DNA of 64,000 nucleotides from contig JARWKL010000009.1 of NCBI GenBank assembly GCA_029961685.1, forward strand, positions 17,107,237 through 17,171,236. Direction: 5' to 3'. The stretch comes from Aristolochia californica (Eukaryota; Streptophyta; Magnoliopsida; Piperales; Aristolochiaceae). Shown piece by piece: positions 1-11,441 of this stretch (positions within the stretch are counted from its first letter, which is position 1; every line of letters begins with the position of its first letter). Made by a program: the position numbers and the translations under genes. Below the pieces are notes generated by a model, which was not told the DNA's origin, did no database searches, and worked only from the letters and a program-made list of their open reading frames with translations.

Positions 1-3000
1 ATGGATATGCATGCTTGAAACATGTTAAAGTTGAAAATGACCTATGGAACCAAACCTTTCAAAAAGAATAAAAAACTTCTCAATAAATTCTCAAGTGAAC
101 GTGCGGTGGGATACTTAACCGAGTCAAACAAGCCATTATTTTGCCCATTAACAAAAAGCTGACCTAGCGATCATTGATCATTGTAAACTGATTTATCATG
201 CGTAACGGGCCACTTTTTTTTAAGGAATGACTGTTGGGTTGGGATTCAACACTCAGTTTAAAATTCCCTCGCCTCCCCTTTTCCCGACGATCGCAAAATC
301 TGATATATAAAAACTTAAACGAGTTTTAAATCCATAAAAATTACATAAACTTTTTGGAAATATCTCTCTCCATATTTGTGCATTCTGCATTTCCATTTTA
401 GATGTGTACATTTTTCTTAAATCAAAACTTGAGTTTTCACTCTTTCCTTCATCTCGTAGACAAAAAATAGAATAGATGACAACGAAATGAAAATTTTAGA
501 CTCTGTGTATGGAGAAAATTTAAAGCAATAACAAACGTAAGTAAAGAAAATTTATTCACACACCACAAATGAAGAAAAAAGTTTTCTCATCCAAGTTTGG
601 GAAATTCCACTAATTCAACAACCCCAATAGGTTGGAATTTGATAAGAAAGAGATTTTTCTGCACATGCTTTAAAAAATGGATATGCATGCTTGAAACATG
701 TTAAAGTTGCAAATGACCTATGGATCCAAACCTTTCAAAAAGAATAAAAAACTTCTCATTAAATTCTCAAGTGAACGTGCGGTGGGATACTTAACCGAGT
801 CAAACAAGCCATTATTTTGCCCATTAACAAAAAGCTGACCTAGCGATCATTGATCATTGTAACTTGATTTATCATGCGTAACGGGCCACATTTTTTTAAG
901 GATTGACTTTTGGGTTGGGATTCAACACTCAGTTTAAAATTCCCTCGCCTCCCCTTTTCCAGACGATTGCAAAACCTGATATATAAAAACTAAAACGAGT
1001 TTTAAATCCCTAAAAATTACATAAACTTTTTGGAAATATCTCTCTCCATATTTGTGCATTATGCATTTCCATTTTAGATGTGTACATTTTTCTTAAATGA
1101 AAACTTGAGTTTTCACTCTTTCCTTCATCTCGTAGACAAAAAACAGAATAGATGACAACAAAATGAAAATTTTAGACGCTGTATATGGAGAAAATTTAAA
1201 GCAATAACAAACATAAGTAAAGAAAATTTATTCGCACACTACAAATGAAGAAAAAAGTTTTCTCATCCAAGTTTGGTAAATTCCACTAGTTCAACAACCC
1301 CAATAGGTTGGAATTTGATAAGAAAGAGATTTTTCTGCACATGCTTTAAAAAATGGATATGCATGCTTGAAACATGTTAAAGTTGCAAATGACCTATGGA
1401 ACCAAACCATTCAAAAAGAATAAAAAACTTCTCTTTAAATTCTCAAGTGAACGTGCGGTGGGATACTTAATCGAGTCAAACAAGCCATTATTTTGCCCAT
1501 TAACAAAAAGCTGACCTAGCGATCATTGATCACTGTAAACTGGTTTATCATGCGTGACGGGCCACATTTTTTTAAGGAATGACTTTTGGGTTGGGATTCA
1601 ACACTCAGTTTAAAATTCCCTCGCCTCCCCTTTTCCCGACGATTGCAAAATCTGATATATAAGAACTAAAACGAGTTTTAAATCCCTAAAAATTACATAA
1701 ACTTTTTGGAAATATCTCTCTCCATATTTGTCCATTTTGCATTTCCATTTTAGATGTGTACATTTTTCTTAAATCAAAACATGAGTTTTCACTCTTTCCT
1801 TCATCTCGTAGGCAAAAAATAGAATAGATGACAATGAAATGAAAATTTTAGACTCTGTGTATGGCGAAAATTTAAAGCAATAACTAACGTAAGTAAAGAA
1901 AATTTATTCACACACCACAAATGAAGAAAAAAGTTTTCTCATCAAAGTTTGGGAAATTCCACTAGTTCAACAACCCAAATAGGTTGGAATTTGATGAGAA
2001 AGAGATTTTTCTGCACATGCTTTAAAAATGGATATGCATGCTTGAAACATGTTAAAGTTGAAAATGATCTATGGATCCAAACCTTTCAAAAAGAATAATA
2101 AACTTCTCATTAAATTCTCAAGTAAATGTGCAGTGGGATACTTAACCTAGTCAAACAAGCCATTATTTTGCCCATTAACAAAAAGCTGACCTAGCGATCA
2201 TTGATCATTGTAAACTGATTTATCATTCGTAACGGGCCACATTTTTTTAAGGAATGACTTTTGGGTTGGGATTCAACACTCAATTTAAAATTCCCTCGCT
2301 TCCCCTTTTCCCGACGATTGCAAAACCAGATATATAAAAACTAAAACGAGTTTTAAATCCCTAAAAATTACATAAACTTTTTGGAAATATCTCTCTCCAT
2401 ATTTGTGCATTGTGCATTTCCATTTTAGATGTGTACATTTTTCTTAAATCAAAACATGAGTTTTCACTCATTCCATCATCTCGTAGACAAAAAATAGAAT
2501 AGATGACAACGAAATGAAAATTTTAGACTCTGTGTATGGCAAAAATTTAAAGCAATAACAATGTAAGTAAAGAAAATTTATTCACACACCACAAATGAAG
2601 AAAAAAGTTTTCTCATCAAAGTTTGGGAAATTTCACTAGTTCAACAACCCAAATAGGTTGGAATTTCATGAGAAAGTGATTTTTCTGTACATGCTTTAAA
2701 AAATGGATATGCATGCATGAAACATGTTAAAGTTGCAAATGACATATGGATCCAAACCTTTCAAAAAGAATAAAAAACTTCTCATTAAATTCTCAAGTGA
2801 ACGTGCGGTGGAATACTTAACCGAGTCAAACAAGCCATTATTTTGCCCATTAACAAAAAGCTGACCTAGCGATCATTGATCATTGTAAACTGATTTATCG
2901 TGCGTAACGGGCAACATTTTTTCAAGGAATGACTTTTGGGTTGGGATTCAACACTCAGTTTAAAATTCCCTCGCTTCCCCTTTTCCCGACGATTGCAAAA

Positions 3001-4732
3001 CCTGATATATAAAAACTAAAACGAGTTTTCAATCCCTAAAAATTACATAAACTTTTTGGAAATATCTCTCTCCATATTTGTGCATTGTGAATTTCCACTT
3101 TAGATGTGTACATTTTTCTTAAATCAAAACTTGAGTTTTCACTATTTCCTTCATCTCGTAGACAAAAAACAGAATAGATGACAACGAAATGAAAATTTTA
3201 GACTCTATGTATGGAGAAAATTTAATGCAATAACAAACGTAAGTAAAGAAAATTTATTCACACACCACAAATGAAGAAAAATGTTTTCTCATCCAAGTTT
3301 GGGAAATTCCACTAGTTCAACAACCCCAATAGGTTGGAATTTGATAACAAAGAGATTTTTCTACATATGCTTTAAAAAATGGATATGCATGCTTGAAACA
3401 TGTTAAAGTTGCAAATGACCTATGGATCCAAACCTTTCAAAAAGAATAAAAAACTTCTCATTAAATTATCAAGTGAACGTGCGGTGGGATACTTAACCGA
3501 GTGAAACAAGCCATTATTTTGCCTATTAACAAAAAGCTGACCTAGCGATCATTGATCATTGTAAACAGATTTATCATGCGTAACGGGCCACATTTTTTTA
3601 AGGAATGACTTTTGGGTTGGGATTCAACACTCAGTTTAAAATTCCCTCGCCTCCCCTTTTCCCGACGATTGCAAAACCTGATATATAAAAACTAAAACGA
3701 GTCTTAAATCCCGAAAAATTACATAAACTTTTTGGAAATATCTCTCTCAATATTTGTGCATTGTGCATTTCCATTTTAGATGTGTACATTTTTCTTAAAT
3801 CAAAACTTGAGTTTTCACTCTTTCCTTCATCTCGTAGACAAAAAACAGAATAGATGACAAAGAAATGAAAATTTTAGACTCTGTGTATGGAGAAAATTTA
3901 AAGCAATAACAAACGTAAGTAAAGAAAATTTATTCACACACCACAAATGAAGAAAAAAGTTTTCTCATCCAAGTTTGGGAAATTCCACTAGTTCACCATC
4001 CCCAATGGGTTGGAATTTGATAAGAAAGAGATTTTTCTGCACATGCTTTAAAAAATGGATATGCATGCTTCTAACATGTTAAAGTTGCAAATGACCTATG
4101 GATCCAAACCTTTCAAAAAGAATAAAAAACTTCTCATTAAATTCTCAAGTGAACGTGCGGTGGGATACTTAACCGAGTCAAAAAAGCCATTATTTTGCCC
4201 ATTAACAAAAAGCTGACCTAGCGATCATTGATCATTGTAAACTGATTTATCATGCGTAACGGGCCACATTTTTTTAAGGAATGACTTTTGGGTTGGGATT
4301 CAACACTCAGTTTAAAATTCCCTCGCCTCCCCTTTTCCCGACGATTGCAAAACCTGATATATAAAAACTAAAACGAGTCTTAAATCCCGAAAAATTACAT
4401 AAACTTTTTGGAAATATCTCTCTCAATATTTGTGCATTGTGCATTTCCATTTTAGATGTGTACATTTTTCTTAAATCAAAACTTGAGTTTCAACTCTTTC
4501 CTTCATCTCGTAGACAAAAAACAAAATAGATGACAAAGAAATGAAAATTTTAGACTCTGTGTATGGAGAAAATTTAAAGCAATAACAAACGTAAGTAAAG
4601 AAAATTTATTCACACACCACAAATGAAGAAAAAAGTTTTCTCATCCATGTTTGGGAAAATCCACTAGTTCAACAACCCCAACAGGTTGGAATTTGATAAA
4701 AGAAAGAGATTTTTCTGCACATGCTTTAAAAA
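1..4732 (+). repeat. Zone A: seven monomers of the GATACTT subtype
   Basis: Monomers start at 1, 677, 1353, 2028, 2703, 3379 and 4055. They share GGATACTTAAC (elsewhere usually GGATATTTAAC), mostly TTTCTGCACATGC or a close variant, and the shorter GATAAGAAAG form, giving 675-678 bp lengths. They differ from each other at scattered sites with no long-range repeat unit, as in a poorly homogenised part of an array. One local exception is a monomer-scale copy: about 3571-3815 and about 4247-4491 share private variants (GAGTCTTAAATCCCGAAAA and CTCTCAATATTTG) at a shift of 676 bp. Confidence 0.85.
677..1352 (+). repeat. Representative satellite monomer with landmarks
   Basis: This is one 676-bp monomer, used to describe landmarks shared by most copies. 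In order on the + strand: the palindrome-rich ATGCATGC near its start; an AATAAA at 743-748; a 7-bp direct repeat GATCATT-GATCATT at 845-858; a TATATAAAAA stretch at 980-989; a 14-bp dyad TAAAACGAGTTTTA (6-bp arms, 2-nt spacer) at 991-1004; a pyrimidine-rich stretch ending TTTTAG at 1077; and a site that reads GTAAGT in most other monomers but ATAAGT here. Between these are A- and T-rich tracts. With this base composition most of these motifs are expected by chance, and only their once-per-monomer repetition makes them visible. No coding function is recognised. Confidence 0.9.
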
Positions 4733-7386
4733 ATGGATATGCATGCTTCAAACATGTTAAAGTTGCAAATGACCTATGGATCCAAACCTTTCAAAAAGAA
4801 TAAAAAACTTCTCATTAAATTCTCAAGTGAACGTGCGGTGGGATACTTAACTGAGTCAAAAAAGCCATTATTTTGCCCATTAACAAAAAGCTGACCTAGC
4901 GATCATTGATCATTGTAAACTGATTTTTCATGCGTAACGGGCCACATTTTTTTAAGGAATGACTTTTGGGTTGGGATTCAACACTCAGTTTAAAATTCCC
5001 TCGCCTCCCCTTTTCCCGACGATTGCAAAACCTGATATATAAAAACTAAAACGAGTTTTAAATCCCTAAAAATTACATAAACTTTTTGGAAATATCTCTC
5101 TCCATATTTTTGCATTGCGCATTTCCATTTTAGATGTGTACATTTTTTCTTCAACAAAACTTGAGTTTTCACTTTTTCCTTCATCTCGTAGACAAAAAAC
5201 AGAATAGATGACAACGAAATGAAAATTTTAGACTCTGTGTATGGAGAAAATTTAAAGCAATAACAAACGTAAGTAAAGAAAATTTATTCACTCACCACAA
5301 ATGAAGAAAAAAGTTTTCTCATCCAAGTTTGGGAAAATCCACTAGTTCAACAACCCCAACAGGTTGGAATTTGATAAAAGAAAGAAATTTTTCTACACAT
5401 GCTTTAAAAAATGGATATGCATGCTTGAAACATGTTAAAGTTCCAAATGACCTATGGATCCAAACCTTTCAAAAAGAATAAAAAACTTCTCATTAAATTC
5501 TCAAGTGAACGTGCAGTGGGATATTTAACCGAGTCAAAGAAGCCATTATTGTGCCCATTAACAAAAAGCTGACCTAGCGATCATTGATCATTGTAAACTG
5601 ATTTATCATGCGTAACGGGCCACATTTTTTTAAGGAATGACTTTTGGGTTGGGATTCAACACTCAGTTTAAAATTCCCTAGCCTCCCCTTTTCCCGACGA
5701 TTGCAAAACTTGATATATAAAAACTAAAACGAGTTTTAAATCCCTAAAAATTACATAAACTTTTTGGAAATATCTGTCTCCATATTTGTGCATTGCGCAT
5801 TTCCATTTTAGATGTGTACATTTTTTCTTAAATCAAAACTTGAGTTTTCACTTTTTGCTTCATCTCGTAAACAAAAAACATAATAGAAGACAACGAAATG
5901 AAAATTTTAGACTCTGTGTATGGAGAAAATTTAAAGCAATAACAAACTTAAGTAAAGAAAATTTATTCACACACCACAAATGAAGAAAAAAGTTTTCTCA
6001 TCCAAGTTTTGGAAATTCCACTAGTTCAACAACCCCAATAGGTTGGAATTTGATAAAAGAATGAGATTTTTCTACACATGCTTTAAAAAATGGATATGCA
6101 TGCTTGAAACATGTTAAAGTTGCAAATGGCTTATGGATCCAAACCTTTCAAAAAGAATAAAAAACTTCTCATTAAATTCTCAAGTGAACGTGTGGAGGGA
6201 TATTTAACCGAGTCAAACAAGCCATTATTTTGCCCATTAACAAAAAGCTGACCTAGCGATCATTGATCATTGTAAACTGATTTATCATGAATAACGGGCC
6301 ACATTTTTTTAAGGAATGACTTTTGGGTTGGGATTCAACACTCAGTTTAAAATTCCCTAGCCTCCCCTTTTCCCGACGATTGCAAAACCTGAAATATAAA
6401 AACTAAAACGAGTTTTAAATCCCTAAAAATTACATAAACTTTTTGGAAATATCTCTCTCCATATTTGTGCATTGTGCATTTCCATTTTAGATGTGTACAT
6501 TTTTCTTAAATCAAAACTTGAGTTTTCACTCTTTCCTTCATCTCGTAGACAAAACACAGAATACATGACAACGAAATGAAAATTTTAGACTCTGTGTATG
6601 GAGAAAATTTAAAGCAATAACAAACGTAAGTAAAGAAAATTTATTCACACACCACAAATGAAGAAAAAAGTTTTCTCATCCAAGTTTGGGAAATTCCACT
6701 AGTTCAACAACCCCAATTGGTTGGAATTTGATAAAAGAAAGAGATTTTTCTACACATGCTTTAAAAAATGGATATGCATGCTTGAAACATGTTAAAGTTG
6801 CAAATGACCTATGGATCAAACCTTTCAAAAAGAATAAAAAACTTCTCATTAAATTCTCAAGTGAACGTGCGCTGGGAAATTTAACCGAGTCAAACAAGCC
6901 ATTATTTTGCCCATTAAAAAAAAGCAGACCTAGCGATCATTGATCATTGTAAACTGATTTATCATGCGTAACGGGCCACATATTTTTAAGGAATGACTTT
7001 TGGGCTGGGATTCAACACTCAGTTTAAAATTCTCTCGCCCCCCCTTTTCCCGACGATTGTAAAACCTGATACAAGAACGAGTTTTAAATCCCTAAAAATT
7101 ACATAAACTTTTTGGAAATATCTCTCTCCATATTTGTGCTTTCTGCATTTCCATTTTAGATGTGTACATTTTTCTTAAATCAAAACTTGAGTTTTCACTC
7201 TTTCCTTGATCTCGTAGACAAAAAAAAAAATAGATGACAACGAAATGGAAATTTTAGACTCTGTGTATGGAGAAAATTCAAAGCAATAACAAACGTAAGT
7301 AAAGAAAATTTATTTACACACCACAAATGAAGAAAAAAGTTTTCTCATCCAAGTTTGGGAAATTCCACTAGTTCAACAACCCCAAT
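4733..7386 (+). repeat. Zone B, first part: four monomers ancestral to the hexamer
   Basis: Monomers start at 4733, 5411, 6090 and 6768. From here on GATAAAAGAAAG is common and lengths rise to 678-679 bp. From about 5050 to 6750 the sequence resembles 7755-9455 at a shift of about 2705 bp (four monomers). Shared variants include CATATTTTTGCATTGCGC and AAAGAAGCCATTATTGTGCC, but several substitutions separate the copies, so this duplication is older than the hexamer duplication downstream. The monomer at 6768 is the first with the 8-bp deletion and also lacks one C in GGATCAAACC, giving 669 bp. Confidence 0.75.
5387..6798 (+). repeat. Dispersed block, copy 1 (partner 19581-20992)
   Basis: This 1412-bp stretch reappears at a shift of 14194 bp. 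I found only about four substitutions, for example G at 5776 versus C at 19970 and T versus A in AAAAGAATGAG near 6061. The match starts just after a mismatch at 5386/19580 and ends where AAAGTTGC (6794 onward) corresponds to AAAGTATC in the partner. Copies of this similarity separated by 14 kb, with more diverged monomers between, point to gene conversion or a deletion/duplication event rather than simple neighbour exchange. Confidence 0.8.
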
Positions 7387-7436
7387 AGGTTGGAATTTGA
7401 TAAAAGAAAGAGATTTTTCTACACATGCTTTAAAAA
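6768..7436 (+). repeat. Monomer subtype with 8-bp deletion (first of six)
   Basis: In this monomer the usual CTGATATATAAAAACTAAAACG reduces to CTGATACAAGAACG around 7067-7080, a net loss of 8 bp that removes the TATATAAAA stretch and most of one dyad arm. Five further monomers carry it: those starting at 9474, 10822, 13529, 14877 and 16225 (670 bp each). All six also share GGGCTGGGATTC, CACATATTTTTAAGG, AAAAAAAAGCAGACC, a long A run after CTCGTAGAC, and GAAATGGAAATT. They therefore form a clade. The monomers at 18927, 27047 and 27725 have several of these marks but not the deletion, so the deletion came later. Confidence 0.85.
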
Positions 7437-10400
7437 ATGGATATGCATGCTTGAAACATGTTAAAGTTGCAAATGACCTATGGATCCAAACCTTTCAAAA
7501 AGAATAAAAAACTTCTCATTAAATTCTCAAGTGAACGTGTGGTGGGATATTTAACCGAGTCAAACAAGCAATTCTTTTGCCCATTAACAAAAAGCTGACC
7601 TAGCGATCATTGATCATTGTAAACTGATTTATCATGCGTAACGGGCCACATTTTTTTAAGGAATGACTTTTGGGTTGGGATTCAACACTCAGTTTAAAAT
7701 TCCCTCGCCTCCCCTTTTCCCGACGATTGCAAAACCTGATATATAAGAACTAAAACGAGTTTTAAATCCCTAAAAATTACATAAACTTTTTGGAAATATC
7801 TCTCTCCATATTTTTGCATTGCGCATTTCCATTTTAGATGTGTACATTTTTTCTTCAATCAAAACTTGAGTTTTCACTTTTTCCTTCATCTCGTAGACAA
7901 AAAACAGAATAGATGACAACGAAATGAAAATTTTAGACTCTGTGTATGGAGAAAATTTAAAGCAATAACAAACGTAAGTAAAGAAAATTTATTCACACAC
8001 CACAAATGAAGAAAAAAGTTTTCTCATCCAAGTTTGGGAAAATCCACTAGTTCAACAACCCCAACAGGTTGGAATTTGATAAAAGAAAGAAATTTTTCTA
8101 CACATGCTTTAAAAAATGGATATGCATGCTTGAAACATGTTAAAGTTCCAAATGACCTATGGATCCAAACCTTTCAAAAAGAATAAAAAACTTCTCATTA
8201 AATTCTCAAGTGAACGTGCAGTGGGATATTTAACCGAGTCAAAGAAGCCATTATTGTGCCCATTAACAAAAAGCTGACCTAGCGATCATTGATCATTGTA
8301 AACTGATTTATCATGCGTAACGGGCCACATTTTTTTAAGGAATGACTTTTGGGTTGGGATTCAACACTCAGTTTAAAATTCCCTATCCTCCCCTTTTCCC
8401 GACAATTGCAAAACTTGATATATAAAAACTAAAACGTGTTTTAAATCCCTAAAAATTACATAAACTTTTTGGAAATATCTCTCTCCATATTTGTGCATTG
8501 CGCATTTCCATTTTAGATGTGTACATTTTTTCTTAAATCAAAACTTGAGTTTTCACTTTTTCCTTCATCTCGTAGACAAAAAACATAATAGAAGACAACG
8601 AAATGAAAATTTTAGACTCTGTGTATGGAGAAAATTTAAAGCAACAACAAACGTAAGTAAAGAAAATTTATTCAGACACCAAAAATGAAGAAAAAAGTTT
8701 TCTCATCCAAGTTTGGGAAATTCCCCTAGTTCAACAACCCCATTAGGTTGGAATTTGATAAAAGAAAGAGATTTTTCTACACATGTTTTAAAAAATGGAT
8801 ATGCATGCTTGACACATGTTAAAGTTGCAAATGGCTTATGGATCCAAACCTTTCAAAAAGAATAAAAAACTTCTCATTAAATTCTCAAGTGAACGTGTGG
8901 AGGGATATTTAACCGAGTCAAACAAGCCATTATTTTGCCCATTAACAAAAAGCTGACCTAGCGATCATTGATCATTGTAAACTGATTTATCATGAATAAC
9001 GGGCCACAGTTTTTTTAAGGAATGACTTTTGGGTTGGGATTCAACACTCAGTTTAAAATTCCCTAGCCTCCCCTTTTCCCGACGATTGCAAAACCTGAAA
9101 TATAAAAACTAAAACGAGTTTTAAATCCCTAAAAATTACATAAACTTTTTGGAAATATCTCTCTCCATATTTGTGCATTGTGCATTTCCATTTTAGATGT
9201 GTACATTTTTCTTAAATCAAAACTTGAGTTTTCACTCTTTCCTTCATCTCGTAGACAAAACACAGAATACATGACAACGAAATGAAAATTTAAGACTCTG
9301 TGTATGGAGAAAATTTAAAGCAATAACAAACGTAAGTAAAGAAAATTTATTCACACACCACAAATGAAGAAAAAAGTTTTCTCATCCAAGTTTGGGAAAT
9401 TCCACTAGTTCAACAACCCCAATAGGATGGAATTTGATAAAAGAAAGAGATTTTTCTACACATGCTTTAAAAAATGGATATGCATGCTTGAAACATGTTA
9501 AAGTTGCAAATGACCTATGGATCCAAACCTTTCAAAAAGAATAAAAAACTTCTCATTAAATTCTCAAGTGAACGTGCGGTGGGAAATTTAACCGAGTCAA
9601 AAAAGCCATTATTTTGCCCATTAAAAAAAAGCAGACCTAGCGATCATTGATCATTGTAAACTGATTTATCATGCGTAACGGGCCACATATTTTTAAGGAA
9701 TGACTTTTGGGCTGGGATTCAACACTCAGTTTAAAATTCCCTGGCCTCCCCTTTTCCCGACGATTGCAAAACCTGATACAAGAATGAGTTTTAAATCCCT
9801 AAAAATTACATAAACTTTTTGGGAATATCTCTCTCCATATTTGTGCATTCTGCATTTCCATTTTAGATGTGTACATTTTTCTTAAATCAAAACTTGAGTT
9901 TTCACTCTTTCCTTGATCTCGTAGACAAAAAAAAAAGTAGATGACAACGAAATGGAAATTTTAGACTCTGTGTATGGAGAAAATTCAAAGCAATAACAAA
10001 CGTAAGTAAAGAAAATTTATTTACACACCACAAATGAAGAAAAAAGTTTTCTCATCCAAGTTTGGGAAATTCCACTAGTTCAACAACCCCAATAGGTTGG
10101 AATTTGATAAAAGAAAGAGATTTTTCTACACATGCTTTAAAAAATGGATATGCATGCTTGAAACATGTTAAAGTTGCAAATGACCTATGGATCCAAACCT
10201 TTCAAAAAGAATAAAAAACTTCTCATTAAATTCTCAAGTGAACGTGTGGTGGGATATTTAACCGAGTCAAACAAGCAATTCTTTTGCCCACTAACAAAAA
10301 GCTGACCTAGCGATCATTGATCATTGTAAACTGATTTATCATGCGTAACGGGCCACATTTTTTTAAGGAAAGACTTTTGGGTTGGGATTCAACACTCAGT

Positions 10401-11441
10401 TTAAAATTCCCTCGCCTCCCCTTTTCCCGACGATTGCAAAACCTGATATATAAAAACTAAAAGGAGTTTTAAATCCCTAAAAATTACATAAACTTTTAGG
10501 AAATATCTCTCTCCATATTTGTACATTGTGCATTTCCATTTTAGATGTGTACATTTTTCTTAAATCAAAACTTGAGTTTTCACTCTTTCCTTCATCTCGT
10601 AGACAAAAAACAGAATAGATGACAACGAAATGAAAATTTTAGACTCTGTGTATGGAGAAAATTTAAAGCAATAACAAACGTAAGAAAAGAAAATTTATTC
10701 ACACACCACAAATGAAGAAAAAAGTTTTCTCATCCAAGTTTGGGAAATTCCACTAGTTCAACAATCCCAATTGGGTGGAATTTGATAAAAGAAAGAGATT
10801 TTTCTACACATGCTTTAAAAAATGGATATGCATGCTTGAAACATGTTAAAGTTGCAAATGACCTATGGATCCAAACCTTTCAAAAAGAATAAAAAACTTC
10901 TCATTAAATTCTCAAGTGAACGTGCGGTGGGAAATTTAACCGAGTCAAAAAAGCCATTATTTTGCCCATTAAAAAAAAGCAGACCTAGCGATCATTGATC
11001 ATTGTAAACTGATTTATCATGCGTAACGGGCCACATATTTTTAAGGAATGACTTTTGGGCTGGGATTCAACACTCAGTTTAAAATTCCCTGGCCTCCCCT
11101 TTTCCCGACGATTGCAAAACCTGATACAAGAACGAGTTTTAAATCCCTAAAAATTACATAAACTTTTTGGCAATATCTCTCTCCATATTTGCGCATTCTG
11201 CATTTCCATTTTAGATGTGTACATTTTTCTTAAATCAAAACTTGAGTTTTCACTCTTTCCTTGATCTCGTAGACAAAAAAAAAAATAGATGACAACGAAA
11301 TGGAAATTTTAGACTCTGTGTATGGAGAAAATTCAAAGCAATAACAAACGTAAGTAAAGAAAATTTATTTACACACCACAAATGAAGAAAAAAGTTTTCT
11401 CATCCAAGTTTGGGAAATTCCACTAGTTCAACAACCCCAAC
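7387..11441 (+). repeat. Hexamer higher-order repeat (4055 bp), copy 1
   Basis: Six monomers (starts 7437, 8116, 8795, 9474, 10144, 10822; lengths 679, 679, 679, 670, 678, 670) form a 4055-bp unit repeated directly downstream. The left limit is the last mismatch at 7386 (T) versus 11441 (C). Comparison with copy 2 gave one substitution, G at 9937 versus A at 13992. A low divergence over 4 kb, against clear divergence between adjacent monomers, means the hexamer was amplified as a unit and recently. Confidence 0.88.

Noticed and set aside
169..182. GATCATTGATCATT as a possible regulatory operator or replication origin element.
   Set aside because: It is a 7-bp direct repeat in each monomer, with TGATCA palindromes, but there is no gene nearby to regulate and several monomers have it changed (GACCATTGATCATT from 54969 on) without other consequence visible.
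8491..8688. Identical 65-codon plus-strand open frames at 8491 and 12546, with near copies at 5786 and 19980.
   Set aside because: The identity is explained by the 4055-bp and 14194-bp DNA duplications; other monomers have stops or frameshifts at a T run (TTTTTC versus TTTTTTC). The content is low complexity and no family is recognised.
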